DNA of 64,000 nucleotides from the NCBI GenBank assembly GCA_002794105.1, contig PHFL01000067.1, positions 50,173 to 114,172 of the forward strand. The letters are read 5' to 3'. Shown in pieces: positions 35,814-46,200 of the stretch. The notes beneath the pieces are model-generated. The model did not search any database. It worked only from the letters and a program-made list of their open reading frames with translations, and was not told the origin of the DNA. The position numbers were made by a program, and so were the translations under genes. Every line of letters begins with the position of its first letter. The stretch's first letter is position 1. This DNA comes from Candidatus Thermochlorobacter aerophilus. Its GTDB lineage: Bacteria; Bacteroidota; Chlorobiia; Chlorobiales; Thermochlorobacteraceae.

Positions 35814-37879
35814 ATTTTTATGGAAAGAATTTTATCGCCAACCTCAAGTTTATCCAGCGTCTCTAATCCAGTTTTAACCAAGCCAAATGCCGTGTAGCGC
35901 CCGTCCAAATGTGGATGATGCGAATGCATGATGAAAAATTGCGAGCCCTCGGTGTCTTTGCCAGCTGATGCCATGCCAATGATACCGCGCTCGAAGCGGC
36001 GGCGCGTAAATTCAGAACGGATAGAATACGGCGGTCCGCCTGACCCATCGCCTTTTGGGTCGCCACCTTGAACAACGAAGTTGGGCACAACACGGTGAAA
36101 GGTCAAGCCGTCAAAAAAGTGCTGTTCTGCAAGCGTGATAAAATTCTGCACGGTAAAAGGCGCTTCTTCAATAAAGAGCTCAATGCTGATGCGTCCTTTG
36201 CTGGTTTCTATGACGGCAAGAGGGTTCTTGGAGAATCGCCGGAAAAATGTCCAATCAGGTGCGGAATCTGGCACAGTCATTGAGATAGATGCAGGGCGAG
36301 CACCGAGGCGCATGCAGACTTCAGCGGCTTTCTTGCGCACGGAGAGTTCTTCGTCGGTCAAATACTTTTCTATGGTTGGCAGTGCGGTGCTGTCGCGCAG
36401 GGCGGCAAGAGCGTCCAGCAGCGCCATCACGGTTTCCGCATCACGGCGAGAAGAAAGTTGAGCCAATGCCGCCTGAAGAGGCGCAGAAAATTTTGGCGAA
36501 GCAAACATCGAGTCTGAAAAAATACTCGCAATCGTTTGAATTGCAGAAGTGTTTTGAGGATTGGATTGAGTGTGGTATGCAAGTGCAGAAACCAAAGATG
36601 AGTCAATGGAAAGACCAAGGGCACGGTTGAAGTAGAAGGTTTTCCAGATTGTTCCAAGGGCACGAATTGCGGCGGTAGCATGTAGCGGCTGTGGGTCGGT
36701 AGCGTAGGTCTGAAGGGTGTGAAGTAGGTCAGGGCGCAACTGTTTTTCCGTAACCATTAAAATGCCCATTGCATCGAGGGCGGCAGGCGTAAGCGTGTGC
36801 TGCGAAATCATCTGAGTAAGATGAGACGATGCGCGTTCAGGTGCAAGAACGGCAAGCGTCCGCAAGGCTTCAGCTTTAAGGTCGGCGGAAGAGGAGTAAA
36901 GCAACTGCTCAATGGTGGCGACTAAGGTATCGCGCATTGAGCCAGCATCTTGGAGCGCACGGCGGCGCGCCAGCATCAACAGAGTCTCTTTCTGGAGATG
37001 ATACTTCGGTGTGTGTAGCAGCCGCAGTGCGGCGTCATAAATGGGGGTGGGATTATCAGGGAAAAAATAACCGAGTGCGCGAATGGCATTGACAGCAACG
37101 CGCCAGTCTTTGTCGCGTGTGGCATCAAGAAGCAGTGAGAGCGCTTGGGAATTTCGTAAAAACGACGCAGCAGTAATAGCGTATGCGCGCGTTTCAGGAT
37201 GAGCGGCACGACAAGCAGAAAAAATAGTGGATTGATGTGCCGAAAGCAGGGCGCTATCTGCAATGCGTGCTAGGGCATAAACTGAAAAATTGAACATCGG
37301 TGCACGCTGAGTTTTCTCATAAATCGAGGCGGCAGCGGCGGTCAGCTTTTCAGAGCGAACTTGGCGAATGGCGGCACGTGCAATAGCTTCGGCAACTGCA
37401 TCTTGCAAAACTCTATCTTTCAAGTTGAAATCCACCAACTTTTCCATCGCAGAAAGACTGCCGAAATAGCCAAGTGCAAGAATCAGTTCATAGCGCACGG
37501 CAGGGTTGCGTTCTTGCACAATGAAAGTGAGTAAAGAGTCTTCAAACTGGGACGCATGAGGTGAAAGTCGCAGAGTTTGACCTAATGCAAAAGCGGCTTG
37601 CTCACGCACGCGTGCCGAAGGTGAAGCAAGTTTGCGCAAAATGTCAGGTAAAGCCTGCTCAGATTGCACACTGGCAAGGTTGTATAGCACGAAGGCATCA
37701 AGAGCATCGGATTTGTCGAAGAAAGATGCTAAAGCCGTTACATCTCGGCGGTCAGCTGCAGCTTTGATGGCACGCATTGCAGCGTTTTGCCAAAAAGGTT
37801 GCCCAAAAAGAGCTGGTGCAAGTGCAAAGAAAAAGGCAAAGAGTAGGCAAGAAAAACGAGAACAAACGATGTGCATCAT
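35807..37879 (-). CDS. HEAT-repeat protein fused to C-terminal cyclophilin (peptidyl-prolyl isomerase)
   Basis: 690-residue exported protein. A signal peptide (residues 1-26, ending L-F-G-Q) is followed by about 500 residues of HEAT/armadillo-type helical repeats (A-L-G-x-x, A-x-x-A-L patterns). The last ~155 residues are a cyclophilin: A-V-I-E-T-S-K-G-R-I, F-H-R-V-V-P-N-F-V-V-Q-G-G-D-P (catalytic Arg and Gln), S-Q-F-F-I-M-H and H-L-D-G-R-Y-T-A-F-G. It would catalyse Xaa-Pro isomerisation in the periplasm, with the helical arm binding clients. The start M-M-H at 37879 is fixed by the signal peptide. It shares its last bases with trpA, convergent. Confidence 0.9.
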   Translation of the reverse strand: MMHIVCSRFSCLLFAFFFALAPALFGQPFWQNAAMRAIKAAADRRDVTALASFFDKSDALDAFVLYNLASVQSEQALPDILRKLASPSARVREQAAFALGQTLRLSPHASQFEDSLLTFIVQERNPAVRYELILALGYFGSLSAMEKLVDFNLKDRVLQDAVAEAIARAAIRQVRSEKLTAAAASIYEKTQRAPMFNFSVYALARIADSALLSAHQSTIFSACRAAHPETRAYAITAASFLRNSQALSLLLDATRDKDWRVAVNAIRALGYFFPDNPTPIYDAALRLLHTPKYHLQKETLLMLARRRALQDAGSMRDTLVATIEQLLYSSSADLKAEALRTLAVLAPERASSHLTQMISQHTLTPAALDAMGILMVTEKQLRPDLLHTLQTYATDPQPLHATAAIRALGTIWKTFYFNRALGLSIDSSLVSALAYHTQSNPQNTSAIQTIASIFSDSMFASPKFSAPLQAALAQLSSRRDAETVMALLDALAALRDSTALPTIEKYLTDEELSVRKKAAEVCMRLGARPASISMTVPDSAPDWTFFRRFSKNPLAVIETSKGRISIELFIEEAPFTVQNFITLAEQHFFDGLTFHRVVPNFVVQGGDPKGDGSGGPPYSIRSEFTRRRFERGIIGMASAGKDTEGSQFFIMHSHHPHLDGRYTAFGLVKTGLETLDKLEVGDKILSIKIQ

Positions 37880-37886
37880 TTGCAGT

Positions 37887-37918
37887 TAGAAAAAGCCCTG
37901 TTGCGGTAACAGGGCTTT
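37887..37918 (-). terminator. Rho-independent terminator after the TPR gene
   Basis: On the minus strand, AAAGCCCTGTT pairs perfectly with AACAGGGCTTT around a five-base loop (37892-37918), and T5 follows (37895-37890). It lies 19 bases after the stop at 37937 and just before the HEAT-cyclophilin ATG, separating those two genes. Confidence 0.85.
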
Positions 37919-37936
37919 GCGCTGTAAAATTAAGTA

Positions 37937-39121
37937 TTAGCTATCTTCTTTGGCAGAATTGACGCGGTTCAGAGCCTCTTTGGATTCAGCATTTCTGCCA
38001 AGCAGTGCATAGAGCTTTGCCATCAGACGCCAATATTGCTTCGTATTTTCACGCTCTGCCGCAGGACGGAGCACTGCAAGTGCGCGCTCATAGTAGGGAA
38101 TACCGCCAGTGTATTCGGGAATCTTAGGCTTTTTCTTGCTCTTTTTACTTGCCGCAATAATGCTATCCTCATAGGCTTTGCGAAGCTTATCAACATACTG
38201 GATGTTGTAGACGGCGTAGTTGTAAGCCGCATCGGAGACAGTCGGGTCTAAGTCTAAAGCACGCTTAATCTGATAGATTGCAGCTTCATACTTGCCGCTA
38301 TCGGCAAGCACTTGAGCAAGATAGCGTAGCAAGGGAACAGCGGTCTTCTTAGTGTCAGGCGTTGGATTTTCCAAGACCTTGTCCAAAATTCTTTCTGCAT
38401 CGGCAATGCGGTTGCCTCTGATGTAGGCGACCATCAAGCGGTTGTAAATGTCTGGTGTAGCCTTGCCGCGCTTGACCAAATCTTCAAGCACTTGAATGGC
38501 TTCGCTAAACTTATCCTGCTTTTCCAAGGCATAATCCAAGAGAGTGTAGGCATCGACTTCATCAGGATTCTTTTTCAGGTATTCGCGCAAAACTGGTTCA
38601 GCTTTAGCATACTGGCCTTCGACGATGTAGCCACGTGCAAGGGGCAAATAGACTTGCATGCTATCTGGCTCAATTTCAATAGCGAGTTGAAACTTGGCAA
38701 TCGCAGTATCCATGCGTAGCTTACGTGTCTCTGGGTTTTTATCTTGAACAGCTTCATTGAATGCACTGACGCCATCGTTGAACACAATTGCCCACATGGT
38801 GCGGATAGTGTTTTCCGCTTGAAGTTGGAACACTGCCGCTTGCTTTTCGCTGGATTTCATGGAAAGCACCTTGCGGTAGTTTTCGGTAGCCATGCGGTAA
38901 TCCTCAGCGCGCTTGTCATTCTGAGCTTTTTCGTAATACACATTGCCGAGTACATAAAAAGCCTCTATGTTGTTAGGATTTTCTTTGCACAGGCGCTGCA
39001 ATTCAGCAATTGCGCGGTCGTACTCCTTGCGCTGAATCATGGATTTGACAAAGCTTGGCACTTGCGAAAATGCAGTGCTACAAGAAAGCGCAAAGGTAAG
39101 AACAAAGAGTAGTGCTTTCAT
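37937..39121 (-). CDS. Periplasmic TPR repeat protein
   Basis: 394-residue protein with a cleavable signal peptide (M-K-A-L-L-F..., cut near A-F-S-Q) and about eight tetratricopeptide repeats, the best being Y-D-R-A-I-A-E-L-Q-R-L and A-F-Y-V-L-G-N-V-Y-Y-E-K. Near residues 325-345 a charged Lys/Ser stretch interrupts the repeats. The signal peptide fixes the ATG at 39121. It ends at a strong terminator, so it is a single-gene unit. It probably acts as a scaffold; no enzyme domain is visible. Confidence 0.86.
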   Translation of the reverse strand: MKALLFVLTFALSCSTAFSQVPSFVKSMIQRKEYDRAIAELQRLCKENPNNIEAFYVLGNVYYEKAQNDKRAEDYRMATENYRKVLSMKSSEKQAAVFQLQAENTIRTMWAIVFNDGVSAFNEAVQDKNPETRKLRMDTAIAKFQLAIEIEPDSMQVYLPLARGYIVEGQYAKAEPVLREYLKKNPDEVDAYTLLDYALEKQDKFSEAIQVLEDLVKRGKATPDIYNRLMVAYIRGNRIADAERILDKVLENPTPDTKKTAVPLLRYLAQVLADSGKYEAAIYQIKRALDLDPTVSDAAYNYAVYNIQYVDKLRKAYEDSIIAASKKSKKKPKIPEYTGGIPYYERALAVLRPAAERENTKQYWRLMAKLYALLGRNAESKEALNRVNSAKEDS

Positions 39122-39269
39122 CTCCTTGGGATTTAAGTTGATTTGCTATTGCATATCTCAAGGCGAAAAGTAATAGGTAACTGAGATTTTTCAAATATTA
39201 TGGCTAAACTGCGCCCCAAAGCACTATCGCTGTAAGTGGAAAAAGAAAGCAAGTCTCATAATTGAAGCC

Positions 39270-40199
39270 ATGAAACATTTACTTGGTTTATACCGTGCCT
39301 CTGCACAAGAGATTGACCTGATTTTGCAACAAGCGGCGTTCTTCAAAGCAGCGTTGCTGAACGCTCCACATGAATCATTTTCTATACTGCGTGGCAAGAC
39401 CGTGGTGTTAGCGTTCTTTGAAAATTCTACGCGAACACGCACATCGTTTGAACTGGCAGTGCGACGCTTAGGTGGAAATGTGCTCAATTTCTCAAGTGCT
39501 ACCAGTAGCTTGCAAAAAGGCGAAACACTGCTTGACACTATTGCCAACATTGAAGCCATGCAAGTCGACGCCTTTGTGATTCGTCATGGCGAGTCAGGTG
39601 CGGCGGAAATTGTAGCAAAGCATACGAAAAAAGCTGTCATTAACGCAGGCGATGGCATGCACGAGCATCCCACGCAGGCTCTGCTGGACATGTTCACACT
39701 GCAAGAGACCTTTGGTAAGCTATCGGACTTACGCATCTTGATTTTGGGTGATATTTTGCATAGCCGTGTAGCACGCTCAGACATTTTCGGGTTGCAAAAA
39801 ATGGGTGCCACCGTCTCGGTGTGCGCGCCGCCAACTTTGCTGCCCGTAGGAATTGAGCAGTTTGGAGTAAAAGTCTTCGCCGATGTGAAAACGGCTCTGG
39901 AAAATTGCGATGCCGTAATTGTGCTACGCCTGCAACTTGAGCGCGAGGCCGCTGGCTTTATTCCATCGCTGCGTGAGTATAACACATTTTTCGCCCTAAC
40001 GGATGAAACCCTTGCCGCCGTGACACACAAAGTTTTTGTGTTACATCCCGGACCAGTTAATCGTGAAATAGAACTCTCAAGCATGGTAACTGACCGTGAT
40101 GACACAATGGGAAAATCCGAGAGCCTGATTCTGAAGCAAGTAACAAATGGCGTGGCAGTACGAATGGCAGTGCTAAAGTTACTACTTGAGCAGTCCTAA
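39270..40199 (+). CDS. pyrB: Aspartate carbamoyltransferase catalytic subunit
   Basis: Forms carbamoyl-aspartate in pyrimidine synthesis; 309 residues. The carbamoyl-phosphate site F-E-N-S-T-R-T-R-T-S-F is intact, followed by K-G-E-T-L-L-D-T, the H-P-T-Q-A-L-L-D block, D-I-L-H-S-R-V-A-R-S and H-P-G-P-V-N-R near the C-terminus. No regulatory pyrI or dihydroorotase gene is adjacent. ATG at 39270. It is followed by a 231-base gap holding part of a dispersed repeat. Confidence 0.96.
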   Translation: MKHLLGLYRASAQEIDLILQQAAFFKAALLNAPHESFSILRGKTVVLAFFENSTRTRTSFELAVRRLGGNVLNFSSATSSLQKGETLLDTIANIEAMQVDAFVIRHGESGAAEIVAKHTKKAVINAGDGMHEHPTQALLDMFTLQETFGKLSDLRILILGDILHSRVARSDIFGLQKMGATVSVCAPPTLLPVGIEQFGVKVFADVKTALENCDAVIVLRLQLEREAAGFIPSLREYNTFFALTDETLAAVTHKVFVLHPGPVNREIELSSMVTDRDDTMGKSESLILKQVTNGVAVRMAVLKLLLEQS

Positions 40200-40374
40200 G
40201 TATGTCGAATTCTTGACGCATAAGACGAGCTGTGCGAGCCAGCATGCAGGGCTTATCTCTGCTCACTCTCTCATGCAAAGCAAAGTATGAGGAAGCACAA
40301 CCTCACCCTGTCTGCTACTGCAGATATCTTTTTTGCAAAAGAAAGGTAAGAGCAAGTTGTGGCTATACCCACCT

Positions 40375-40393
40375 TGTCATGCTCAACGAAGTG
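40375..40393 (+). repeat. Partial copy of a dispersed repeat
   Basis: TGTCATGCTCAACGAAGTG matches, with one mismatch in 19, the reverse complement of the sequence ending at 57770. It lies in the pyrB/P-type ATPase gap, in inverted orientation to the larger tandem copies. Confidence 0.6.
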
Positions 40394-40430
40394 AAAACCT
40401 ACTTTTCACTCCAACCGTATGTTTTATCGC

Positions 40431-43151
40431 TCATGCAGCGTGCCGACCGTAGCGCCAGTATTTCAAAAGACCAATCACTGCATAGATTATCAGCCCGGGC
40501 ACACATGAGATTCCCCAGTCTGCAAGCGTAAGTGGTGCACTATGAAATGCGACATTCATAAAAGGCAGATACGTGTAGAGTACTTGAAGCGCCAACATGC
40601 CAGAGACACCAAGCCAAATCAACGGATTGGAAAAGAGCCCAATTTTGAACATTGAGTAGCGCAGCGAGCGGCAGTTAAAAAGGTAAAACAATTCACCCAA
40701 TACGAAGATATTGACAGCAATCGTGCGAGCTTCAGCATCGGTGCGACCGTTTTGCAAAGCAAGTTCAAAAAAGAGCAGGGCGCCAACACAAAGTAAAGTA
40801 CCTACGATGATAATTCTCACCACAAGTGAAGTGGTCAAAATAGGCTCATTTGGCTCACGAGGCGGACGGTTCATGATGCCCGGCTCTTTTGGCTCAAAGG
40901 CAAGCATGAGCCCAAGTAAAATGGCAGTGGTCATGTTAATCCAAAGCAGTTGCACAGGCAAAATTGGTAGAGTCAGACCCGCAACCACAGAGGCAAGAAT
41001 TACAAGTCCTTCGCCAAAGTTCGTTGGCAGCGTCCAAGTGATGAACTTGACAAGATTGTCATACACATTACGCCCTTCTTCCACAGCGGCTTCAATGGTA
41101 GCGAAATTGTCGTCGGTCAGAATCATATCGGCAGCTTCTTTTGCGACATCCGTGCCTGCAATGCCCATAGCAATGCCAATGTTGGCTTGCTTCAGGGACG
41201 GCGCATCATTGACACCATCACCTGTCATCGCTACGATATACCCCTTCTTCTGCAAGGCTTTAACCAAGCGCAGTTTGTCGCCAGGTGCAACACGAGCAAA
41301 GACGGAAGTTTTCTCGACGACTTCGGGCAACTGTTCTTCAGGCAGTGTGGTCAAGGTTTTCCCGTTGATGACGCTATCCATCGTGGCTTGCGGCGAGGCA
41401 ATGCCTAAGCGTTGAGCAATAGCTAATGCCGTTAGCTCATGGTCGCCAGTAATCATTTTGACGCAAATGCCAGCACTCTGACAAGCCGCAACCGCTTCAA
41501 TCGCTTCAGGGCGTGGCGGGTCAATCATGGCTTGCAAGCCCAGAAAAATGAGTCCGTCAGAAATGTCTGCATGAGAAAGCGTGGTCTTGGAGCGGTCGAA
41601 TATCTTGTAAGCAAAAGCCAGCACCCGCAAGCCCTGCGAGGCAAGCGTATCAGCCTGCTGGAGAATGCGCTTGGCATCTAAGGTGGCAAGTTCCCCCGTG
41701 TCGGAGAGTGCCGATTGCGCGCGTTCCAATAGCCGCTCGACAGAGCCTTTCACATATACCACGGTGTCATTCATCTCTTGGCGTGCGTGTAAGGTGGCCA
41801 TGTATTGATAAGCCGACTCGAAGGGAATGGTATCAACTCGAGGTAAATGCGAGAGCAGAGTTTTGCGAGTAAAGCCGGCCTTCTGGGCAGACACGATAAG
41901 TGCGCCTTCTGTAGGGTCACCCTCGATTTTCCATTGACCATCAACAAAGATGAGATTGGAGTCATTGCATAGCAAGCCACAGATGAGCGTTTCTTTAAGT
42001 GCTTGGTTTTCAGTAGCAGAAACGGCTTGTTCGCCGTGCATGAACTGCCCACTGGGCTCGTAGCCGACGCCAGTAACGCTGTAGAGCTTACTGCCTGCAT
42101 AAATCTTCTGCACGGTCATCTGATTTTGTGTGAGCGTGCCCGTTTTGTCGGAGCAGATAACCGACGCGCTGCCGAGTGTTTCGACAGCAGGCAGTTTGCG
42201 AATAATCGCATTGCGTTTTGCCATTCTGGCAACACCAATTGCAAGCGTGATGGTAACTGCCGCAGGAAGCCCTTCTGGAATAGCCGCAACAGCCAACGCC
42301 ACTGCCGCCATGAACATATCCACCCATCTTTCACCGCGCACAAGCCCGACCACAAAAGTCAAAGCCGCCAGACTCAAAATGACATAGAGCAAGACTTTGC
42401 TAAAGCGTGCAATCGATTGCGTCAGGGGCGTCTCAAGCACATCAGCTTCGGCAATCATCTCGTTGATTTTGCCGATTTCCGTGTTGCGACCAATGGCAAC
42501 CACGACACCAACCCCAGTGCCATATGTAACCAGCGTCGAAGAATATGCCATGTTGCTACGGTCGCCGAGGACGGTGTCAGCATCGAGTGCATCGGTTTGT
42601 TTGATGACGGGGACGGACTCGCCAGTCAGAGAAGATTCATCAACTTGGAGTTCACGCACTTGCACAAGGCGCAAATCGGCAGGAACTTTGTCGCCAGATT
42701 GTAAGAGCACTACATCGCCAATCGTAAGTTCTACGGAAGGAATGCGCCGCTTTTCACCATCGCGTATCACCGTGGCTTCGCTGGCGACCGACTTGGCAAG
42801 AGCTTCAATAGCCTTGAGCGCCTTCGACTCTTGAATAAATCCGATAACCGCATTAACAAACACCACACCAAAAATGACAGACGAATCAACCCACTCTTGC
42901 AAAAGCGCTGTAATGACCGTGGCAATCAGAAGAATCACCACAAGTGGCTGGGTAAATTGCTGCAGAAAGAGTTCTAAGGGTGTTTTCTGTTTTTTCTTGG
43001 GAATAGCATTCAAGCCGTATTTTGACTGGCGCCGCCGAACCTCCTCTGAAGAAAGTCCTTGCGTAGGAGAGACATCAAGCTGCTGAAGAACATGCTCGAC
43101 ATCTAATTGGAACCAAGTGGTGCTTTTTTTGAGCTCTTTTTCAACAATCAT
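40431..43151 (-). CDS. P-type cation-transporting ATPase
   Basis: 906-residue P2-type ATPase pumping a cation, most like calcium-type enzymes of the Mycobacterium CtpF kind. The N-terminal cation ATPase domain, the A-domain loop (L-T-G-E-S-V-P), the phosphorylation site C-S-D-K-T-G-T-L-T-Q, the K-G-S-x-E-R-L nucleotide motif, hinge T-G-D-G-V-N-D-A-P and M4 P-E-G-L-P are all present. In M6 the usual N-x-x-T-D is N-M-T-T-A, lacking the Asp that helps bind calcium, so the ion is uncertain. The ATG at 43151 starts M-I-V-E-K; the frame is open further upstream but encodes no family sequence. Confidence 0.92.
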   Translation of the reverse strand: MIVEKELKKSTTWFQLDVEHVLQQLDVSPTQGLSSEEVRRRQSKYGLNAIPKKKQKTPLELFLQQFTQPLVVILLIATVITALLQEWVDSSVIFGVVFVNAVIGFIQESKALKAIEALAKSVASEATVIRDGEKRRIPSVELTIGDVVLLQSGDKVPADLRLVQVRELQVDESSLTGESVPVIKQTDALDADTVLGDRSNMAYSSTLVTYGTGVGVVVAIGRNTEIGKINEMIAEADVLETPLTQSIARFSKVLLYVILSLAALTFVVGLVRGERWVDMFMAAVALAVAAIPEGLPAAVTITLAIGVARMAKRNAIIRKLPAVETLGSASVICSDKTGTLTQNQMTVQKIYAGSKLYSVTGVGYEPSGQFMHGEQAVSATENQALKETLICGLLCNDSNLIFVDGQWKIEGDPTEGALIVSAQKAGFTRKTLLSHLPRVDTIPFESAYQYMATLHARQEMNDTVVYVKGSVERLLERAQSALSDTGELATLDAKRILQQADTLASQGLRVLAFAYKIFDRSKTTLSHADISDGLIFLGLQAMIDPPRPEAIEAVAACQSAGICVKMITGDHELTALAIAQRLGIASPQATMDSVINGKTLTTLPEEQLPEVVEKTSVFARVAPGDKLRLVKALQKKGYIVAMTGDGVNDAPSLKQANIGIAMGIAGTDVAKEAADMILTDDNFATIEAAVEEGRNVYDNLVKFITWTLPTNFGEGLVILASVVAGLTLPILPVQLLWINMTTAILLGLMLAFEPKEPGIMNRPPREPNEPILTTSLVVRIIIVGTLLCVGALLFFELALQNGRTDAEARTIAVNIFVLGELFYLFNCRSLRYSMFKIGLFSNPLIWLGVSGMLALQVLYTYLPFMNVAFHSAPLTLADWGISCVPGLIIYAVIGLLKYWRYGRHAA

Positions 43152-43163
43152 GATACTGCAAAA

Positions 43164-43191
43164 TTTGATTGCAAGATAAAATGTATCTTTG
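43164..43191 (+). promoter_or_regulatory. Candidate Bacteroidota-type promoter of the secreted dehydrogenase gene
   Basis: TTTG (43164-43167), a 16-base spacer and TATCTTTG (43184-43191) match the Bacteroidota consensus TTTG-N-TAnnTTTG, though the spacer is slightly short. The ATG at 43268 follows with a leader of about 70 bases. Pattern match only. Confidence 0.4.
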
Positions 43192-43267
43192 CTCGAGCCA
43201 TAAGGGCGCGCATGCACACCACTGTAGAGTAAAACATCTTGAGCAGAAAACAAAAAATGGAGTAAGC

Positions 43268-46200
43268 ATGAAGAAAAGCCTCTCGCTGACAATCCTGCTG
43301 CTAAGCATTTTTCACACGGTGAATGTGCATGCACAAGTGGGTTATACGGATGCGTTTCCATCTTTGCCAAATTTTTCTTTCCCCTTGGAGATGGTGCATG
43401 CGGGAGATGGCACAAACCGGCTCTTTGTGGTAGAGAAAGCAGGACGAATTCGCGTGTTTCAAAATCAAAGTAACGCCAACAGCTACACGACATTTTTAGA
43501 CATCACCGACCGTGTAGTGCTAAGCAATCCGCCAAACAGCGATGAGCGCGGGCTACTTGGTTTAGCCTTTCATCCAAACTACGCCACGAACCGACAGTTC
43601 TATGTCTACTACACACGCGACACGGTCATCAGCGGCATCGGTACACGCATGAAGATGATTCTCTCACGCTTTCAAGCCAGTGAGTCAAACCCGAATGTGG
43701 CACTGCCAAATAGCGAATATCGCATCTTACAGTTTGTGAAAAATCAGAACAATACCAATCACAATGGCGGCAAAATTGCATTTGGTCCTGACGGCTTGTT
43801 ATATGTTTCAGTCGGTGATGGCGGCGGCGGTGGCGACCCGCAAAACAATGCGCAGAACGTAAATAACCTATTTGGCAAAATTTTGCGCATTGATGTCAAT
43901 GGTGATGATTTTCCAAGCGACAACGACCGCAATTACCGCATTCCGCCAACCAATCCATTTGCGTCGGGCGGCGGACGAGCGGAAATTTTTGCATGGGGCA
44001 TTCGCAACATGTGGAAGTTTTGCATTGATAACATTGAGGGCATAATTGGCGGCGATGTCGGGCAAAATGCACGCGAGGAAATTGACCGTGTGGAGCTTGG
44101 CAGAAATTACGGCTGGCGCTTCATGGAAGGCGATTTGCCCTACAACATTCCAAACCCCGCCGATACCAACGGCTTGAATCTTGCGCCACCAATTCACGTC
44201 TATCCACACACACAAGGACGGTCGGTAACTGGCGGATTTGTCTATCGCGGCAGCGCACTGCCTGAACAAGTCGGTCGCTACATCTTCGGCGACTATGTCT
44301 CAGGGCGAGTCTGGTCGCTCAACTTGAGCACAAATGCGGTCACGCAACTCTTTCTTGCCAGTGGCATCAACATTGCAAGTTTTGGGGTTGACCAAAATAA
44401 CGAGCTCTACTTTTTGGGCTTCAACAACGGACGGATTTATCGCTTTACAAACACAGCACCACCGCCAACAGGCGATGCCGTAGCGGGCATTGGCATTTGG
44501 TCGGCAATGGGAACGGGAGTAAATGGCACGGTGCGTGCCATTGCGGTCAAAGGCGATGAAGTGTTTGTGGGCGGCTCATTTACGCAAGCAGATGGTGTGC
44601 CCGCAAACAACATTGCGCGCTGGAGACCGGGCGAGGGTTGGACGGCATTAGGTAGCGGCGTGAGCGGTACCGTCAATGCCATTGCCATTGACCAAAATGG
44701 AAATGTGCTGGTCGGTGGAACATTCACCACAGCAGGCGGCGTGTCGGCAAACAACATTGCACGCTGGAACGGCACAGCATGGAGTGCACTTGGCACCGGC
44801 ACAAACGGCTATGTCAGTGCGATTGCCGTAGCACCAAACGGCGACATCTTCATCGGAGGAGCATTCAGCCAAGCAGGGAGCATTGCGAATGCAAATAACA
44901 TTGCGCGCTGGGATGGCACAGCGTGGCATAGCTTAGCAGGCGGCATGAACAATGAAGTGCGTGCCTTAGCACTCGATGCCAATGGTAACCTATTTGCAGG
45001 CGGCAATTTTACCACAGCAGGCGGCGTAAATGCCGCAAACATTGCGCGCTGGGATGGCTCGTCGTGGCATGCGCTGGGTGCAGGCGTAGATGCTTTCGTC
45101 AATGCAATTACTGTATTGCCAAATAATGATGTAGTGGCTGGAGGTATTTTTATCAATGCAGGCGGTGCACCAGCCAACCGCATCGCACGATGGACAGGGA
45201 GCACTTGGCAGACACTCGGCACAGGCGTCAGCGGATGGGTCTCTGCCTTAGCATCCGTGGGCAATACCATCTACGCAGCAGGCGGATTTGTAACCGCTGG
45301 CGGGCGCATTGTTAATCACATCGCGCGCTGGAATGGATCAAGCTGGGAAGCATTAGGGCACGACGCCATAGGAGCAAACGCAACCCTCAACGCACTGGCA
45401 GTGCAGGGACAAACCCTATTTGCCGCCGGCAATGCCACCGCATTCGGAGGCATTGCAGCAAACGGCATTGCACAGCTTGAAATGCCAAATGCGGCGGAAG
45501 TTCGCTCCGTGTCAGCAGGAAATAGCTCACACACTTTTGCAGGCACAGGCGTCAGCATTGATTTTACAAGCGTAGCCAATAACGGCTCTGTTAGTGTAGC
45601 TCGCTACGATAGAGCGCCGCAAAATGTCATCGGTATTCCGCAAGCAAATGTCAGTTCGTATTGCTTCGTGATAACGCAAACGGGACTGGGCACATTCAAT
45701 GCGCTCTTGCGCCTAAATCGGACGCAAATTCCAAACAGCGGTATTTCAAATCCTGCTACGGTGCGCGTGTATCGACGAGCGACGCCCAATACAGGCACAT
45801 TTGCAGCGCTGCCGAATGCCTTTACTTCAAGTGCGCCTGACGAAGTGCGTGCCACAACCAACTCATTTTCAGAACTTGCACTGGGTGGCGATAGCGACAA
45901 TCCACTGCCCGTTGAACTCGTGGCGTTTAGTGGCGTGCGCACTGCGAACGGCATTCAACTAAGCTGGACAACCGCATCGGAACGCAACAATGCAGGATTT
46001 ATTGTCCTGCGCTCATCCACAAGCAACCCACAGCCTGCGGCGATTGCCTCGTATCAGTTCTCGCCTGAATTGCGCGGCAGGGGCACAAGCAGCACGGCAA
46101 CCAACTACACATTCTTGGATAGAGCCGTGGAGTCTGGTCAAGTCTATACCTACCGCTTGCGTAGTGTAGATTTTGACGGCACCATTCACGACTACTTACG

